From positions 124,001-188,000 of the forward strand of contig JAHBYJ010000001.1 in NCBI GenBank assembly GCA_019636015.1: a stretch of 64,000 bases of DNA. The letters are read 5' to 3'. Positions 18,280 to 27,649 of this stretch are shown here, in pieces. The DNA comes from Parvibaculaceae bacterium (lineage in GTDB: Bacteria > Pseudomonadota > Alphaproteobacteria > Parvibaculales > Parvibaculaceae). Within the stretch, counting starts at the first letter, position 1; the number at the start of each line of letters is the position of its first letter. A program made the position numbers and the translations under genes. The notes under the pieces were generated by a model. It was not told the origin of the DNA. It saw nothing but the letters and a program-made list of their open reading frames with translations, and made no database searches.

Positions 18280-19176
18280 ATGGCGGACAGATCCATATCG
18301 GCGGCTGAACTGCCGAAGAAACGCGTCACCATTTCCGGCCGCCACATGGCCTATGCGGAGATGGGCGAGGGCGACCCGATCGTCTTCCTGCATGGCAACC
18401 CCACCTCGTCCCATCTCTGGCGCAACGTGATGCCGCACCTCGCCGATCAGGGCCGTTGCATCGCCCCCGATCTGATCGGCATGGGCGACAGCGAGAAGCT
18501 CGAGCCCTCCGGCCCCGAACGCTACACATTCCGCGAGCATCGCCGTTTCCTCGATGCCTTTCTGGAAACGCTTGGTATCGTGCGGAACGTGACTTTCGTC
18601 ATCCATGACTGGGGTTCGGCGCTCGGCTTCGATTGGGCGAACCGTCACCGCGGCGCGGTCGAAGGCATTGCCTACATGGAGGGGATCGTCCGTCCCCTGA
18701 CATGGGACGAGTGGAACCAGGATGCCCGCCGCATCTTCGAAGGCTTCCGCTCGGATGCCGGTGAAGAGATGATCCTGAAGAAGAACCTCTTCATCGAGGC
18801 AGTGCTGCCGGGTTCGATTCTCCGAAAGCTCACCGAAGAGGAAATGGCCGTCTATCGCCGTCCCTTCGCCGAAGAAGGCGAGGCGCGCCGCCCCACCCTC
18901 TCCTGGCCGCGCCAGATTCCGCTCGATGGCGAGCCCGCCGATGTCGTCGAGATTGCCGGCGACTACGCGAACTGGATGTCCCATAACGAACTCCCCAAGC
19001 TCTTCGTGAATGCAGAGCCGGGGGCAATCCTTATCGGCGCCCAACGCGAATTCTGCCGGAGCTGGAAGAACCAGACCGAAGTCACCGTGAAGGGCAATCA
19101 CTTCCTGCAGGAAGACAGCCCGCACGAGATCGGCGAGGCCGTGGCGAACTGGCGCAAGGGCTGGAAGAAGAGCTGA
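18280..19176 (+). CDS. Haloalkane dehalogenase (HLD-II type)
   Basis: A 298-residue alpha/beta-hydrolase; the start at 18280 has GGGAGGA upstream. The nucleophile is Asp110 in VIHDWGSALGFDWA, where most hydrolases have Ser. Halide-stabilising residues are Asn40 in LHGNPTSSHLWRN and Trp111. The probable acid is Glu134 in AYMEGIVRP, and the base His274 lies in GNHFLQED. This Asp-His-Glu set with the Asn/Trp pair is the HLD-II (DhaA/LinB) pattern. The enzyme hydrolyses carbon-halogen bonds to alcohol and halide. No signal peptide is visible. The substrate range cannot be read from the sequence. Confidence 0.9.
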   Translation: MADRSISAAELPKKRVTISGRHMAYAEMGEGDPIVFLHGNPTSSHLWRNVMPHLADQGRCIAPDLIGMGDSEKLEPSGPERYTFREHRRFLDAFLETLGIVRNVTFVIHDWGSALGFDWANRHRGAVEGIAYMEGIVRPLTWDEWNQDARRIFEGFRSDAGEEMILKKNLFIEAVLPGSILRKLTEEEMAVYRRPFAEEGEARRPTLSWPRQIPLDGEPADVVEIAGDYANWMSHNELPKLFVNAEPGAILIGAQREFCRSWKNQTEVTVKGNHFLQEDSPHEIGEAVANWRKGWKKS

Positions 19177-19243
19177 AGGCTTGATCTCCCGCGCCGTTCG
19201 GGCGAGTCTCTGAAACCGAGACAAGCCGGGGGAGACCGAGACC

Positions 19244-19765
19244 ATGAAGGACACCGTTTCCGTCAATTCGAGCTTCAGCACGTCGATGAAAAGTCTGCAT
19301 TGGGCGATCGCCGTGCTTGTGCTGCTGATGATCTATGGCGGCTTCACGCTGAGCCGCGAAACGGCGACTCTGCATTTCGGCATCGGCATCGTCATTCTCA
19401 CGCTGATGGTGATCTGGCTCGCCACCAAGAACCGCTCGCCGCGTCCGGCCTATCCGCCCATGCCGCGCTGGCAGGAAATCACGGCGAAGGCCGTTCACCA
19501 CAGCCTTTATGCGAGCGTGACGCTGCAGCCGGTCTTCGGCCTGATGATGGTCACGACCTCGAAGCGCGATCCCGTCGCCTTCTACGTCATTCCATTGAAG
19601 ATCGCGCAGAACGACACGATCAACGCCATAGGCCACACGCTGCACGGCATCAATGCCTGGATCCTCACGGCGCTCGTCGCCGTGCATATTCTTGCGGCGC
19701 TCTATCACCACTTCTTCCTGAAGGACAATGTGCTGAGGCGCATGCTTCCCTTCGCGAAACCCTGA
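19244..19765 (+). CDS. Cytochrome b561 family protein
   Basis: A 173-residue four-helix membrane protein with candidate haem-ligand histidines at the expected places: His19 (KSLHWAI), His44 (TLHFGIG), the HHSLY pair after helix 2, and a late VHILAALYHH segment. These fit a bacterial cytochrome b561, a diheme quinol or superoxide:quinone oxidoreductase of the inner membrane. GGGGGAGA before the ATG gives a strong ribosome binding site. It sits in a run of same-strand genes ending in the adenosyltransferase, nine bases downstream. The electron donor is unknown. Confidence 0.88.
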   Translation: MKDTVSVNSSFSTSMKSLHWAIAVLVLLMIYGGFTLSRETATLHFGIGIVILTLMVIWLATKNRSPRPAYPPMPRWQEITAKAVHHSLYASVTLQPVFGLMMVTTSKRDPVAFYVIPLKIAQNDTINAIGHTLHGINAWILTALVAVHILAALYHHFFLKDNVLRRMLPFAKP

Positions 19766-19774
19766 CCGGACAAC

Positions 19775-20365
19775 ATGGTCACGCTGAACAAGATCTATAC
19801 GAAGAGCGGCGACAAGGGCACGACGGCGCTGGCAACCGGCGAGCGCGTGCCGAAACATGCGCTCAGGATCGAAAGCTACGGCACGGTGGACGAGACCAAT
19901 TCCGTGATCGGCATGGCGCGGCTCCACACCGCCACCCTGCCGAGGCTCGACGCCATGCTCGGCCGCATCCAGAACGAGCTCTTCGACCTCGGTGCGGACC
20001 TCGCGACGCCTGCGAAGGACGAGACGCTCGGCTACGAGCCCCTGCGCATTCTCGACAGCCAGGTGAGTCGCCTCGAGGCGGAAATCGACGAGATGAATGC
20101 GGCGCTCGCACCGCTCAACTCCTTCATCCTGCCGGGCGGCACCCCGGCCGCCGCCCATCTCCATCTCGCCCGCACGGTCTGCCGGCGCGCCGAACGTCTC
20201 GTGACGGCCCTCATGGAAGGCCCGCATGAAATGGTGAACGAGGCGGTGCTGCGCTATCTGAACCGCCTCTCCGACTTCCTTTTCGTCGCCGCCCGCCACG
20301 CCAATCTGGGCGAGGATGGCAAGGGCCCCGGGGACGTCATGTGGGTTCCCGGTTCCACGCGCTGA
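19775..20365 (+). CDS. ATP:cob(I)alamin adenosyltransferase (PduO type)
   Basis: A 196-residue protein of the PduO/MMAB family, which attaches adenosyl to cob(I)alamin. Recognisable motifs are the ATP-binding YTKSGDKGTTAL near the N-terminus, ESYGTVDETNS, and the C-terminal RYLNRLSDFLFVAAR. The length matches single-domain PduO enzymes. It is nine bases after cytochrome b561. It should supply AdoCbl to the ethylmalonyl-CoA mutase and the class II ribonucleotide reductase of this window. It is not the CobA/BtuR or EutT type. Confidence 0.93.
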   Translation: MVTLNKIYTKSGDKGTTALATGERVPKHALRIESYGTVDETNSVIGMARLHTATLPRLDAMLGRIQNELFDLGADLATPAKDETLGYEPLRILDSQVSRLEAEIDEMNAALAPLNSFILPGGTPAAAHLHLARTVCRRAERLVTALMEGPHEMVNEAVLRYLNRLSDFLFVAARHANLGEDGKGPGDVMWVPGSTR

Positions 20366-20393
20366 AGCGGCGCTTTGCCTCGAATCCCTTTCG

Positions 20394-20422
20394 TTGACAG
20401 GGAGGGGGTCTGCCACTAGGTT
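20394..20422 (+). promoter_or_regulatory. Sigma70-type promoter for etfBA
   Basis: TTGACA at 20394-20399 is a perfect -35 hexamer, spaced by 17 bases from TAGGTT at 20417-20422. This leaves a leader of roughly 180 bases before etfB. The leader has a small GGGG-TTCG-CCCC hairpin near 20558-20569 but no recognised riboswitch. Confidence 0.6.
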
Positions 20423-20612
20423 CCCGCACCGCAACAGCAGCTATGTGGCAGCGGGCGGTTTTGGCATCGTTTTCCCAAGAAAACAGCCGTTTTCAAGGCA
20501 GTGAGCCGCCGTCCAGACCTACACCAAGACCGGCGCCGAGGTTTCCGTGAGGCCCCGGGGGTTCGCCCCTTGAGTTCTCGCCGCCAAGGCAACGCGCAGG
20601 GAGTCCGCCTCG

Positions 20613-21362
20613 ATGAAAGTCCTCGTTCCGATCAAGCGAGTGGTCGACTACAACGTGAAAATCCGCGTGAAATCGGATGGCACGGGCGTCGATCTCGCCA
20701 ATGTGAAAATGTCGATGAACCCGTTCGACGAGATCGCCGTTGAAGAAGCGGTGCGCCTCAAGGAAGCGGGCAAGGCGACGGAAGTCATCGCCGTGTCCAT
20801 CGGCGCTCAGCAAGCCACCGAAACCATCCGCACCGCGCTCGCCATGGGCGCCGACCGCGGCATCCTGGTAAAGACGGACGACACGGTCGAGCCGATCAAC
20901 GTCGCCAAGATCCTCAAGGGCATCGCCGACGCCGAGAAGCCGGACCTCATCATTCTCGGCAAGCAGGCGATCGACGACGATTGCAACCAGACGGGCCAGA
21001 TGCTTTCGGCGCTGCTCGGCTGGGCGCAGGGCACCTTCGCCTCCAAGGTCGAGGTCGATGGCGGCACGCTGAACCTGACCCGCGAAGTCGATGGCGGCCT
21101 GCAGACGCTGAAGCTCAAGATGCCGGCGGTGATCACCACCGACCTCCGCCTGAACGAGCCGCGCTACGCCTCGCTGCCGAACATCATGAAGGCGAAGAAG
21201 AAGCCGATCGACGAAAAGGCGCCGGGCGATTTCGGCGTCGAGGTGAAGACCCACCTCCAGGTCGTGAAGGTGAGCGAGCCGCCGCAGCGTTCCGCCGGTG
21301 TGAAGGTTGAAACGGCTGCCGAACTCGTATCGAAGCTCAAGGAAGCGGGAGTGATCGGATGA
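20613..21362 (+). CDS. etfB: Electron transfer flavoprotein, beta subunit
   Basis: A 249-residue Etf[15 protein letters not shown] at the start and the adenine nucleotide-binding core with [19 protein letters not shown] are family signatures; this subunit holds AMP. With EtfA it forms the soluble flavoprotein that accepts electrons from acyl-CoA dehydrogenases, including Mcd here, and passes them to ETF-ubiquinone oxidoreductase. Its stop overlaps the etfA start as ATGA, indicating translational coupling. A consensus promoter lies about 190 bases upstream. Confidence 0.96.
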   Translation: MKVLVPIKRVVDYNVKIRVKSDGTGVDLANVKMSMNPFDEIAVEEAVRLKEAGKATEVIAVSIGAQQATETIRTALAMGADRGILVKTDDTVEPINVAKILKGIADAEKPDLIILGKQAIDDDCNQTGQMLSALLGWAQGTFASKVEVDGGTLNLTREVDGGLQTLKLKMPAVITTDLRLNEPRYASLPNIMKAKKKPIDEKAPGDFGVEVKTHLQVVKVSEPPQRSAGVKVETAAELVSKLKEAGVIG

Positions 21363-22300
21363 CGACGCTTGTTATTGCAGACCACAACAACAAGGCGCTG
21401 AACGACGCGACCGCGAAGACCGTCACCGCTGCCGCAAAGCTCGGCGGCGATGTCGTCGTGCTCGTCGCCGGCCAGGGCTGCGATGCCGTGGCCGAAGCCG
21501 CCGCGAAGCTCGACGGCGTGAAGAAGGTGATCGTCGCCGACGACGCACTTTATGCGCATCCCGTCGCCGAGCCGCTTGCCGCGCTCGTCGTGAGCCTCGC
21601 CGGCAGCTATGACGCGATCGTCACCGCCGCCACCACCGTCGGCAAGAATTTCATGCCGCGTGTGGCCGCGCTTCTCGATGTGGCGCAGGTCTCGGAAATC
21701 ACCGCCGTCCAGGGCCCGGACACGTTCGAGCGCCCGATCTATGCCGGCAACGCGATCCAGACCGTGAAGTCGACCGACGCGAAGAAGGTCATCACCGTCC
21801 GCACCACCGCCTTCCCGGCGGCGGGCCAGGGCGGCTCGGCCTCGATCGAGAAGATCGGCGCTGCCGAGAACCCCGGCCTGTCGGAATTCGTGGGTGAAGA
21901 ACTCACGAAGTCGGACCGTCCGGAACTGACCTCCGCCAAGGTGATCATCTCGGGCGGCCGCGGCATGCAGAACGGCGAGAACTTCGCCATGCTGGAAAAG
22001 ATCGCCGACAAGCTCGGCGCTGCCGTTGGCGCTTCGCGCGCGGCAGTCGATGCCGGCTTCGTCCCGAACGACTATCAGGTCGGCCAGACGGGCAAGGTCG
22101 TGGCGCCGGAGCTCTACATCGCAGTCGGCATTTCCGGCGCGATCCAGCATCTTGCGGGCATGAAGGACTCGAAGGTCATCGTCGCGATCAACAAGGACGA
22201 AGAGGCCCCGATCTTCCAGGTCGCCGATTACGGCCTCGTGGCCGACCTCTTCAAGGCGGTCCCCGAACTCGAAGAAGAGCTCGGCAAGGCCGGTCTCTGA
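21359..22300 (+). CDS. etfA: Electron transfer flavoprotein, alpha subunit
   Basis: A 313-residue EtfA. The C-terminal FAD domain (about residues 195-313) shows [48 protein letters not shown] and [10 protein letters not shown], all standard for this subunit. The N-terminal domain resembles EtfB. It is coupled to etfB by ATGA and followed by a strong terminator, so etfBA forms a two-gene transcript. It carries electrons from fatty acid and ethylmalonyl-CoA pathway oxidation to the quinone pool. Confidence 0.96.
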   Translation: MTTLVIADHNNKALNDATAKTVTAAAKLGGDVVVLVAGQGCDAVAEAAAKLDGVKKVIVADDALYAHPVAEPLAALVVSLAGSYDAIVTAATTVGKNFMPRVAALLDVAQVSEITAVQGPDTFERPIYAGNAIQTVKSTDAKKVITVRTTAFPAAGQGGSASIEKIGAAENPGLSEFVGEELTKSDRPELTSAKVIISGGRGMQNGENFAMLEKIADKLGAAVGASRAAVDAGFVPNDYQVGQTGKVVAPELYIAVGISGAIQHLAGMKDSKVIVAINKDEEAPIFQVADYGLVADLFKAVPELEEELGKAGL

Positions 22301-22327
22301 CCGATAGCGCCGAAAGGGCCGAAATCG

Positions 22328-22361
22328 AAGCGCCGCCGGGCTTTCCGGCGGCGCTTTTTCT
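22328..22361 (+). terminator. Rho-independent terminator after etfA
   Basis: A perfect 12-base-pair stem (AAGCGCCGCCGG with CCGGCGGCGCTT, five-base loop) is followed by TTTCTTT, about 28 bases after the etfA stop. Confidence 0.85.
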
Positions 22362-22463
22362 TTACGCTGGCAGCCTTACGCGCCATTCTTTGTGAAATTT
22401 CGGGCAGATGCCCCTGCAGGGTGCGTCCAGGGGGGCGCGCCACCAATCCACGGGTTTCGAGTA

Positions 22464-23339
22464 ATGAAGTTTCGCAAGGTAGGCGTCATCGGCGCCGGAC
22501 AGATGGGCAACGGTATCGCGCATGTCTGCGCGCTCGCAGGCTATGACGTCGCGCTCTACGACATCTCGCGCGACAGGATCGAGGCGGGCCTTGCGACCAT
22601 CGACGGCAATATGGCGCGTCAGGTTTCAAGCGAGCGTATCACCGTCGAACAGCGCGATGCCGCCCTCGCCCGGCTTTCCGCCGCCGAGTCCATGGAGTCG
22701 TTCGAGGATGCGGATTTCGTCATCGAATCCGCCACCGAGAACGAAGAGGTGAAACGCAAGATCTTTGCCGAACTCTGCCCCCATCTGCGCGACGACGCGC
22801 TTCTCGCGACGAACACCTCATCCATCTCGATCACACGGCTCGCCGCCTCGACCGATCGCCCGGAGCGCTTCATGGGGCTTCACTTCATGAACCCCGTGCC
22901 GGTGATGGAGCTCGTGGAGCTCGTGCGCGGCATCGCGACCGACGATGACACCTATGAAGCGGTACGCGTCTTCGCGGATTCGCTCGGCAAGAAGATCGCG
23001 CAGGCCGAAGATTTTCCGGCCTTCATCGTCAACCGCATCTTGCTGCCGATGATCAACGAGGCGGTCTATACGCTTTACGAAGGCGTCGGCTCCGTTGAAA
23101 GCATCGACAAGGCAATGAAGCTCGGCGCGAACCATCCGATGGGGCCGCTGCAGCTTGCCGACTTCATCGGACTCGATACCTGTCTTTCCATCATGCAAGT
23201 GCTCTATGACGGTCTTGCAGATTCGAAATATCGTCCCTGCCCGCTTCTAGTGAAATATGTCGAAGCGGGATGGCTTGGCCGCAAGACACAGCGCGGTTTC
23301 TACGATTATCGTGGCGAAAAGCCTGTACCGACGCGCTGA
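22464..23339 (+). CDS. hbd: 3-hydroxybutyryl-CoA dehydrogenase
   Basis: A 291-residue soluble L-3-hydroxyacyl-CoA dehydrogenase, interconverting acetoacetyl-CoA and (S)-3-hydroxybutyryl-CoA with NAD(H). The Rossmann motif GAGQMG lies at 10-15. Active-site residues match the family: Ser119 in NTSS, His140 in GLHFMNPVP and Glu152 in ELVELV. The length is that of stand-alone Hbd, without the hydratase domain of FadB. The start at 22464 is chosen over an earlier in-frame one because MKFRKVGVIG opens the nucleotide-binding fold. With PhaB it can interconvert the two 3-hydroxybutyryl-CoA stereoisomer pools through acetoacetyl-CoA. Confidence 0.94.
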   Translation: MKFRKVGVIGAGQMGNGIAHVCALAGYDVALYDISRDRIEAGLATIDGNMARQVSSERITVEQRDAALARLSAAESMESFEDADFVIESATENEEVKRKIFAELCPHLRDDALLATNTSSISITRLAASTDRPERFMGLHFMNPVPVMELVELVRGIATDDDTYEAVRVFADSLGKKIAQAEDFPAFIVNRILLPMINEAVYTLYEGVGSVESIDKAMKLGANHPMGPLQLADFIGLDTCLSIMQVLYDGLADSKYRPCPLLVKYVEAGWLGRKTQRGFYDYRGEKPVPTR

Positions 23340-23422
23340 GGCATCGTTTCGTTAGAGAAACGGAATGCTGCCAATTCCTTAACCGGCCCATGCCAGACTG
23401 CGCGCCATGCGGTGAGGGACGC

Positions 23423-23974
23423 ATGGGGTTGGAGAAGATGGCCGGAAGTTTCGGAACGGGAGAGCGTGCGAAGGAAATCACGGAAGAGCCGCAAATTGTT
23501 GCGCTTCCCGAGCATCCTTCGATTATCGAACTGGCGGCCTATCTGGAGCGGCTCCGGGGCGACCGCGAGATGGCCGACCGGGGCGATATCAGGCCTTCCG
23601 AGATCGCCCGGCTCCTGCCGAACATGATCATCGCCGAGGCGGTGAAGGGCGGAGAGGATTTCCGGGTCCGCCTTTTCGGCACGGCGCTGGTGGAATTGCT
23701 GGGCGAAGAGAGAACGGGAAAGCTCCTCTCCGAATTCGCCGAGGAAGGAGCCGCCTATTCCCACAAGAATCCGGATGCCGTGCAGCGCCGCTGGCTTTTC
23801 ATCACGCAGAAGGCTTTTTTCGGCCGCAAGCCCGTCTTCGTGAAGGTGCCGTTCGCGGCCTCGGGACGGCTTTATCTTATTGGCCATTGCCTGTCGGTGC
23901 CGATCACGGCGGGCAGCAGCGAACCCGCCCAGACGGTGGGGGCCATGTTCGTGACCCGGGCCGACCCCGCTTAG
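23423..23974 (+). CDS. PAS-domain protein (PAS_5 type)
   Basis: A 183-residue protein made almost entirely of one PAS-like domain of the alphaproteobacterial PAS_5 family, with motifs ARLLPNMIIAE, FRVRLFGTALVELLG and TGKLLSEF. No kinase, cyclase or DNA-binding domain is attached. The start is uncertain: ATG 23423 has GAGGG four to eight bases upstream, while ATG 23438 lies very close to GGAG. Single PAS_5 proteins are common in this class with unknown signals. It follows hbd by 83 bases and converges on tlpA. Confidence 0.75.
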   Translation: MGLEKMAGSFGTGERAKEITEEPQIVALPEHPSIIELAAYLERLRGDREMADRGDIRPSEIARLLPNMIIAEAVKGGEDFRVRLFGTALVELLGEERTGKLLSEFAEEGAAYSHKNPDAVQRRWLFITQKAFFGRKPVFVKVPFAASGRLYLIGHCLSVPITAGSSEPAQTVGAMFVTRADPA

Positions 23975-23986
23975 TCCGACCGCCTT

Positions 23987-24607
23987 TCAGCTATTCGGCA
24001 AGAGCCCGTAAAGGCTGAGTGCCTTGCGGATCAGCCCCTTTGCGTCCTCGCTCGCCCAATTGGCAGGGCCCGCCATACGGCCGATTTCGAGCCCCTCCGG
24101 CGAAATCAGGATGGTAGTGGGCAACCCGAAAGCGGCCAAGGTGAAATTCGCCCGCGCCGAGGGGTCGTGATAGAGCGCGAGATGTTCGACGCCGATTTCG
24201 GCAAGAAAGGTCGCTGCCACCTCCGGCCCCGCCGAGTCCACGCTCAGCGCCAGAACCTCGAAGGTCTCCCCCCCGAATTCGGCCTGAAGCCGGTCGAGTT
24301 CGGGCATTTCCTCCCGGCAGGGCGCGCACCAGGTCGCCCAGAGGTTCAGAAGGATGAGTTTGCCCCGGAAATCGGCAAGACTGGCCTCCCGCCCCTCCCT
24401 ATCCCTGAAATTGACTGCGGGCAGCGGCACCGGCGCCGGCTTCGGCACGAAATTCGCGACCTCGCCCTGCGCCGCCGCATCGAGCGCGGCCTGGGCCCGG
24501 CCATTCGCCGGGTTGCCGCCCCCCTGCCCGATCAGATATACCCCCCCGGCGATCAGGAGGGCCGCTCCGGCGAGCAGGGCGAGCAGTTTCGGGCTTGTCT
24601 GGGGCAT
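23987..24607 (-). CDS. tlpA: TlpA-family thioredoxin-like protein, membrane-anchored
   Basis: A 206-residue protein with an N-terminal membrane anchor (about residues 7-26) and a periplasmic thioredoxin fold. The redox motif is WCAPC with Cys94 and Cys97, and [10 protein letters not shown] contains the cis-Pro. This form matches TlpA/ResE-like reductants that act in cytochrome oxidase copper-centre or cytochrome c maturation. It lies back to back with argH (60 bases between starts), an arrangement often seen in alphaproteobacteria. The exact partner is not shown. Confidence 0.9.
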   Translation of the reverse strand: MPQTSPKLLALLAGAALLIAGGVYLIGQGGGNPANGRAQAALDAAAQGEVANFVPKPAPVPLPAVNFRDREGREASLADFRGKLILLNLWATWCAPCREEMPELDRLQAEFGGETFEVLALSVDSAGPEVAATFLAEIGVEHLALYHDPSARANFTLAAFGLPTTILISPEGLEIGRMAGPANWASEDAKGLIRKALSLYGLLPNS

Positions 24608-24667
24608 TCCTTACTCTCTAATCGGCATCCGAAGGGGGCGAACAGGCCTTCGCCCCGGAGAACAACA

Positions 24668-26056
24668 ATGAGCAACAAGATGTGGGGCGGCCGCTTCGGC
24701 GAAGGCCCCGACCGGATCATGGAGGAAATCAACGCCTCCATCGGCTTCGACCAGCGCTTCTTCGCCCAGGACATTGCGGGCTCGAAGGCGCATTGCCGCA
24801 TGTTGGCCGAAAAGGGAATTATCTCAAGCGAAGATGCCGACAAAATCGTCGCAGGCCTCGATGCGGTACTGAGCGAGATCGAAAGCGGCAAGTTCGAGTT
24901 CCGCCGCGATCTCGAAGACATCCACATGAATGTGGAATCGCGGCTTGCCGATCTGATCGGTGCGGCGGCGGGCAGGCTTCACACGGCACGCTCGCGCAAC
25001 GACCAGGTCGCGACCGACTTCAAGCTCTATATCCGCGACACCCTGGACCATCTGGACGAGCAGCTTCGCGATTTCCAGCTCGCGCTCGTCACGCGCGCAG
25101 AAGAGCATGCGGCCACCATCATGCCGGGCTTCACGCATCTCCAGACCGCGCAGCCCGTGACCTTCGGCCATCACTGCCTCGCCTATGTCGAAATGGCGGC
25201 GCGGGACCGGGGGCGGCTTGCCGATGCAAGGAAGCGCCTCAACGAGAGCCCGCTCGGCAGCGCGGCACTCGCCGGCACCTCCTTCCCCATCGACCGCCAC
25301 ATGACGGCGAAGGCGCTCGGCTTCGACGGCCCGACGCGGAATTCGCTCGATGCCGTCTCCGACCGCGACTTCGTGCTCGAAACGCTGGCGGCGGCGGCGA
25401 TTGCCGCAACGCATCTCTCCCGGCTTGCCGAGGAAATCGTCATCTGGTCGACGCCCGGCTTCGATTTCGTGCGCCTGCCGGACAGCTTCACCACCGGCTC
25501 CTCCATCATGCCGCAGAAGCGGAATCCCGACGCGGCCGAGCTCGTGCGCGCGAAATCGGGCCGCGTGATCGGCGCGCTCACCTCTCTCCTCATCGTGATG
25601 AAAGGCTTGCCGCTCGCCTATTCGAAGGACATGCAGGAAGACAAGGAAGCGGCGTTCGACGCGCTCGACGCGCTCTCCCTGTCGCTTGCCGCCATGACCG
25701 GCATGGTGCGGACGCTGACCGTCAACGAGACGGCCATGCGGGCCGCTGCCTCGCGCGGCTTCTCGACCGCAACGGACCTCGCCGACTGGCTGGTGCGCCG
25801 CCTCGGCGTTCCCTTCCGCCAGGCGCATCACGTGACGGGCGCGCTGGTCGCCAGGGCCGAGAAGAAGGGCACCGATCTCGATGGTCTGACGCTCGCCGAA
25901 ATGCAGGAAGTGGAGCCCGGCATCACGGATGAGGTATATTCCGTGCTCGGGGTGGACAATTCGGTCGCAAGCCGCACAAGCTTTGGCGGCACCTCGCCCG
26001 AGAATGTTCGCGGGGCCGCAAAACGCTGGCGCGAGGCCCTGGAAACAGGCCGATAG
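24668..26056 (+). CDS. argH: Argininosuccinate lyase
   Basis: A 462-residue member of the fumarase/aspartase superfamily, cleaving argininosuccinate to arginine and fumarate. The start [10 protein letters not shown] is the conserved ArgH N-terminus. The superfamily signature [12 protein letters not shown] is at 277-288, and [13 protein letters not shown] carries substrate-binding residues. Its length equals typical ArgH. It is followed by a small lipoprotein gene and lysA, a common alphaproteobacterial order. Confidence 0.97.
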   Translation: MSNKMWGGRFGEGPDRIMEEINASIGFDQRFFAQDIAGSKAHCRMLAEKGIISSEDADKIVAGLDAVLSEIESGKFEFRRDLEDIHMNVESRLADLIGAAAGRLHTARSRNDQVATDFKLYIRDTLDHLDEQLRDFQLALVTRAEEHAATIMPGFTHLQTAQPVTFGHHCLAYVEMAARDRGRLADARKRLNESPLGSAALAGTSFPIDRHMTAKALGFDGPTRNSLDAVSDRDFVLETLAAAAIAATHLSRLAEEIVIWSTPGFDFVRLPDSFTTGSSIMPQKRNPDAAELVRAKSGRVIGALTSLLIVMKGLPLAYSKDMQEDKEAAFDALDALSLSLAAMTGMVRTLTVNETAMRAAASRGFSTATDLADWLVRRLGVPFRQAHHVTGALVARAEKKGTDLDGLTLAEMQEVEPGITDEVYSVLGVDNSVASRTSFGGTSPENVRGAAKRWREALETGR

Positions 26057-26069
26057 GGGGATAGTGCGA

Positions 26070-26309
26070 ATGATGACGCGAGGAACGAAAGCCGCCCTTC
26101 TGGGCCTCATTCTCGTGACGGCGCTCGCCGCCTGCGGCCGCAAGGGCGAGCTTGAACCGCCTCCCGGCGCGCCGCCGCAGCCCGTTGCCGAGACCACCCC
26201 GACCGCCGAGGAAATCCTCGGCGACGAGCCGCCCATCGACGCCCGACCGATCGAAAAGGACTTCGACGAGATCGCGCCGCGCCGCCGCGTCGACAGCTAC
26301 AACTACTGA
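26070..26309 (+). CDS. lptM: LptM (YifL)-like small lipoprotein
   Basis: A 79-residue lipoprotein with a lipobox LAAC followed by GRKGELEPPP. CGxKGxLxxP right after the lipidated Cys is the hallmark of the YifL/LptM family, which in E. coli helps oxidative maturation of the LPS transporter LptD. The rest is Pro/Glu-rich and probably disordered. The placement between argH and lysA is typical of the family. AGGGGG lies upstream of the chosen ATG 26070; ATG 26073 is also possible. Confidence 0.8.
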   Translation: MMTRGTKAALLGLILVTALAACGRKGELEPPPGAPPQPVAETTPTAEEILGDEPPIDARPIEKDFDEIAPRRRVDSYNY

Positions 26310-26346
26310 GCGTTCTCCGGCGGAGCGCGCCCAACCGGACGCCGAC

Positions 26347-27618
26347 ATGCATCATTTCGACTATCAGGGCGGCATTCTCCACGCCGAGAATGTAGCCATA
26401 CCCGAGATTGCGGCCGCGATCGGCACGCCCTTCTATTGCTATTCGAGCGCCACGCTTGAACGGCACTACCGTGTCTTTGCCGATGCCTTCAGGGGCCAGC
26501 CCGCGCGCGTCTGCTACTCGGTAAAGGCGAATTCAAACCTCGCCGTGGTGGCGACGCTCGCCCGGCAGGGCGCCGGCGCCGACGTTGTGTCGGAAGGCGA
26601 ACTTCGCCGCGCGCTCGCGGCCGGCGTGACGCCCGACAAGATCGTTTTCTCCGGTGTCGGCAAGACCGAAGGCGAAATGGCCTTCGCGCTCGATACCGGC
26701 ATCGACCGCTTCAATGTCGAGTCGGAACCGGAACTCGAACTTCTCTCGAAGCTCGCCTCCGAGCGCGGCGTCACCGCCCGTGTAGCAATCCGCGTGAACC
26801 CGGATGTCGACGCGAAGACGCATGAAAAGATCGCCACGGGCAAGGCGGAAAACAAGTTCGGCATTTCCTGGAAGCGTGCGCCGGCCGTCTATGCCCGCGC
26901 GCGCGAGCTGCCCGGTATCGAGGCGGACGGCATCGACGTTCATATCGGCAGCCAGCTCACGGCGCTGGAGCCCTTCGAAGCGGCGTTTGCGCGCGTCGCC
27001 GCCATGGTCGAGGCGCTACGGGCGGAAGGCCATGCCATCGCCCATGTGGATCTCGGCGGCGGCCTCGGCATCCCCTATCGTGGCGACAACGATATTCCTC
27101 CGCATCCGGATGAATATGCCGCCATGGTGAAGCGCACCATGGGCGATCTGGGCTGCGAACTGACATTCGAACCCGGCCGCCTCATTGCCGGTAATGCCGG
27201 CATTCTGGTAAGCCGCGTGATCTACGAGAAGCGGGGCGACGACAGGAACTTCCTGATTCTCGACGCAGCGATGAACGATCTCATCCGCCCGACCCTTTAC
27301 GATGCCTTTCACGAGATACGCCCTGTAGCGGCACCGCATGACGCAGAACGCATCGTCTACGATGTCGTCGGGCCGGTTTGCGAGACGGGCGATTTCTTCG
27401 CCAAGGGCCGGGAACTGCCGCGCTTGAAGGCCGGTGATCTCGTTGCCATCATGTCGGCGGGCGCCTATGGCGCTGTCCAGGCCTCGACCTACAATACGCG
27501 GCCGCTGGTGCCGGAAGTCATGGTGAAGGGCGCGGAGTTCCGCGAAGTCCGCGCGCGCCCCAGTTATGACGCAATGCTGAAACAGGATATCATTCCCGAC
27601 TGGCTCGACAGGGCGTGA
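26347..27618 (+). CDS. lysA: Diaminopimelate decarboxylase
   Basis: A 423-residue fold-III PLP enzyme that decarboxylates meso-diaminopimelate to lysine. The PLP Lys is Lys60 in CYSVKAN. Other motifs are the phosphate-binding DLGGGLGIPY, the EPGR segment and CETGDFF, the substrate-facing cysteine loop. The N-terminus begins MHHFDYQGG. The gene starts 37 bases after lptM and probably shares its transcript. Confidence 0.96.
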   Translation: MHHFDYQGGILHAENVAIPEIAAAIGTPFYCYSSATLERHYRVFADAFRGQPARVCYSVKANSNLAVVATLARQGAGADVVSEGELRRALAAGVTPDKIVFSGVGKTEGEMAFALDTGIDRFNVESEPELELLSKLASERGVTARVAIRVNPDVDAKTHEKIATGKAENKFGISWKRAPAVYARARELPGIEADGIDVHIGSQLTALEPFEAAFARVAAMVEALRAEGHAIAHVDLGGGLGIPYRGDNDIPPHPDEYAAMVKRTMGDLGCELTFEPGRLIAGNAGILVSRVIYEKRGDDRNFLILDAAMNDLIRPTLYDAFHEIRPVAAPHDAERIVYDVVGPVCETGDFFAKGRELPRLKAGDLVAIMSAGAYGAVQASTYNTRPLVPEVMVKGAEFREVRARPSYDAMLKQDIIPDWLDRA

Positions 27619-27649
27619 CATCTCCGCTCCGGGCCTGCAGTGAACCGCT

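Noticed and set aside
23341..23368. Hairpin after hbd (CGTTTC with GAAACG, extended by GCAT/ATGC)
   Set aside because: It lacks a T-run, so a terminator call is not supported.
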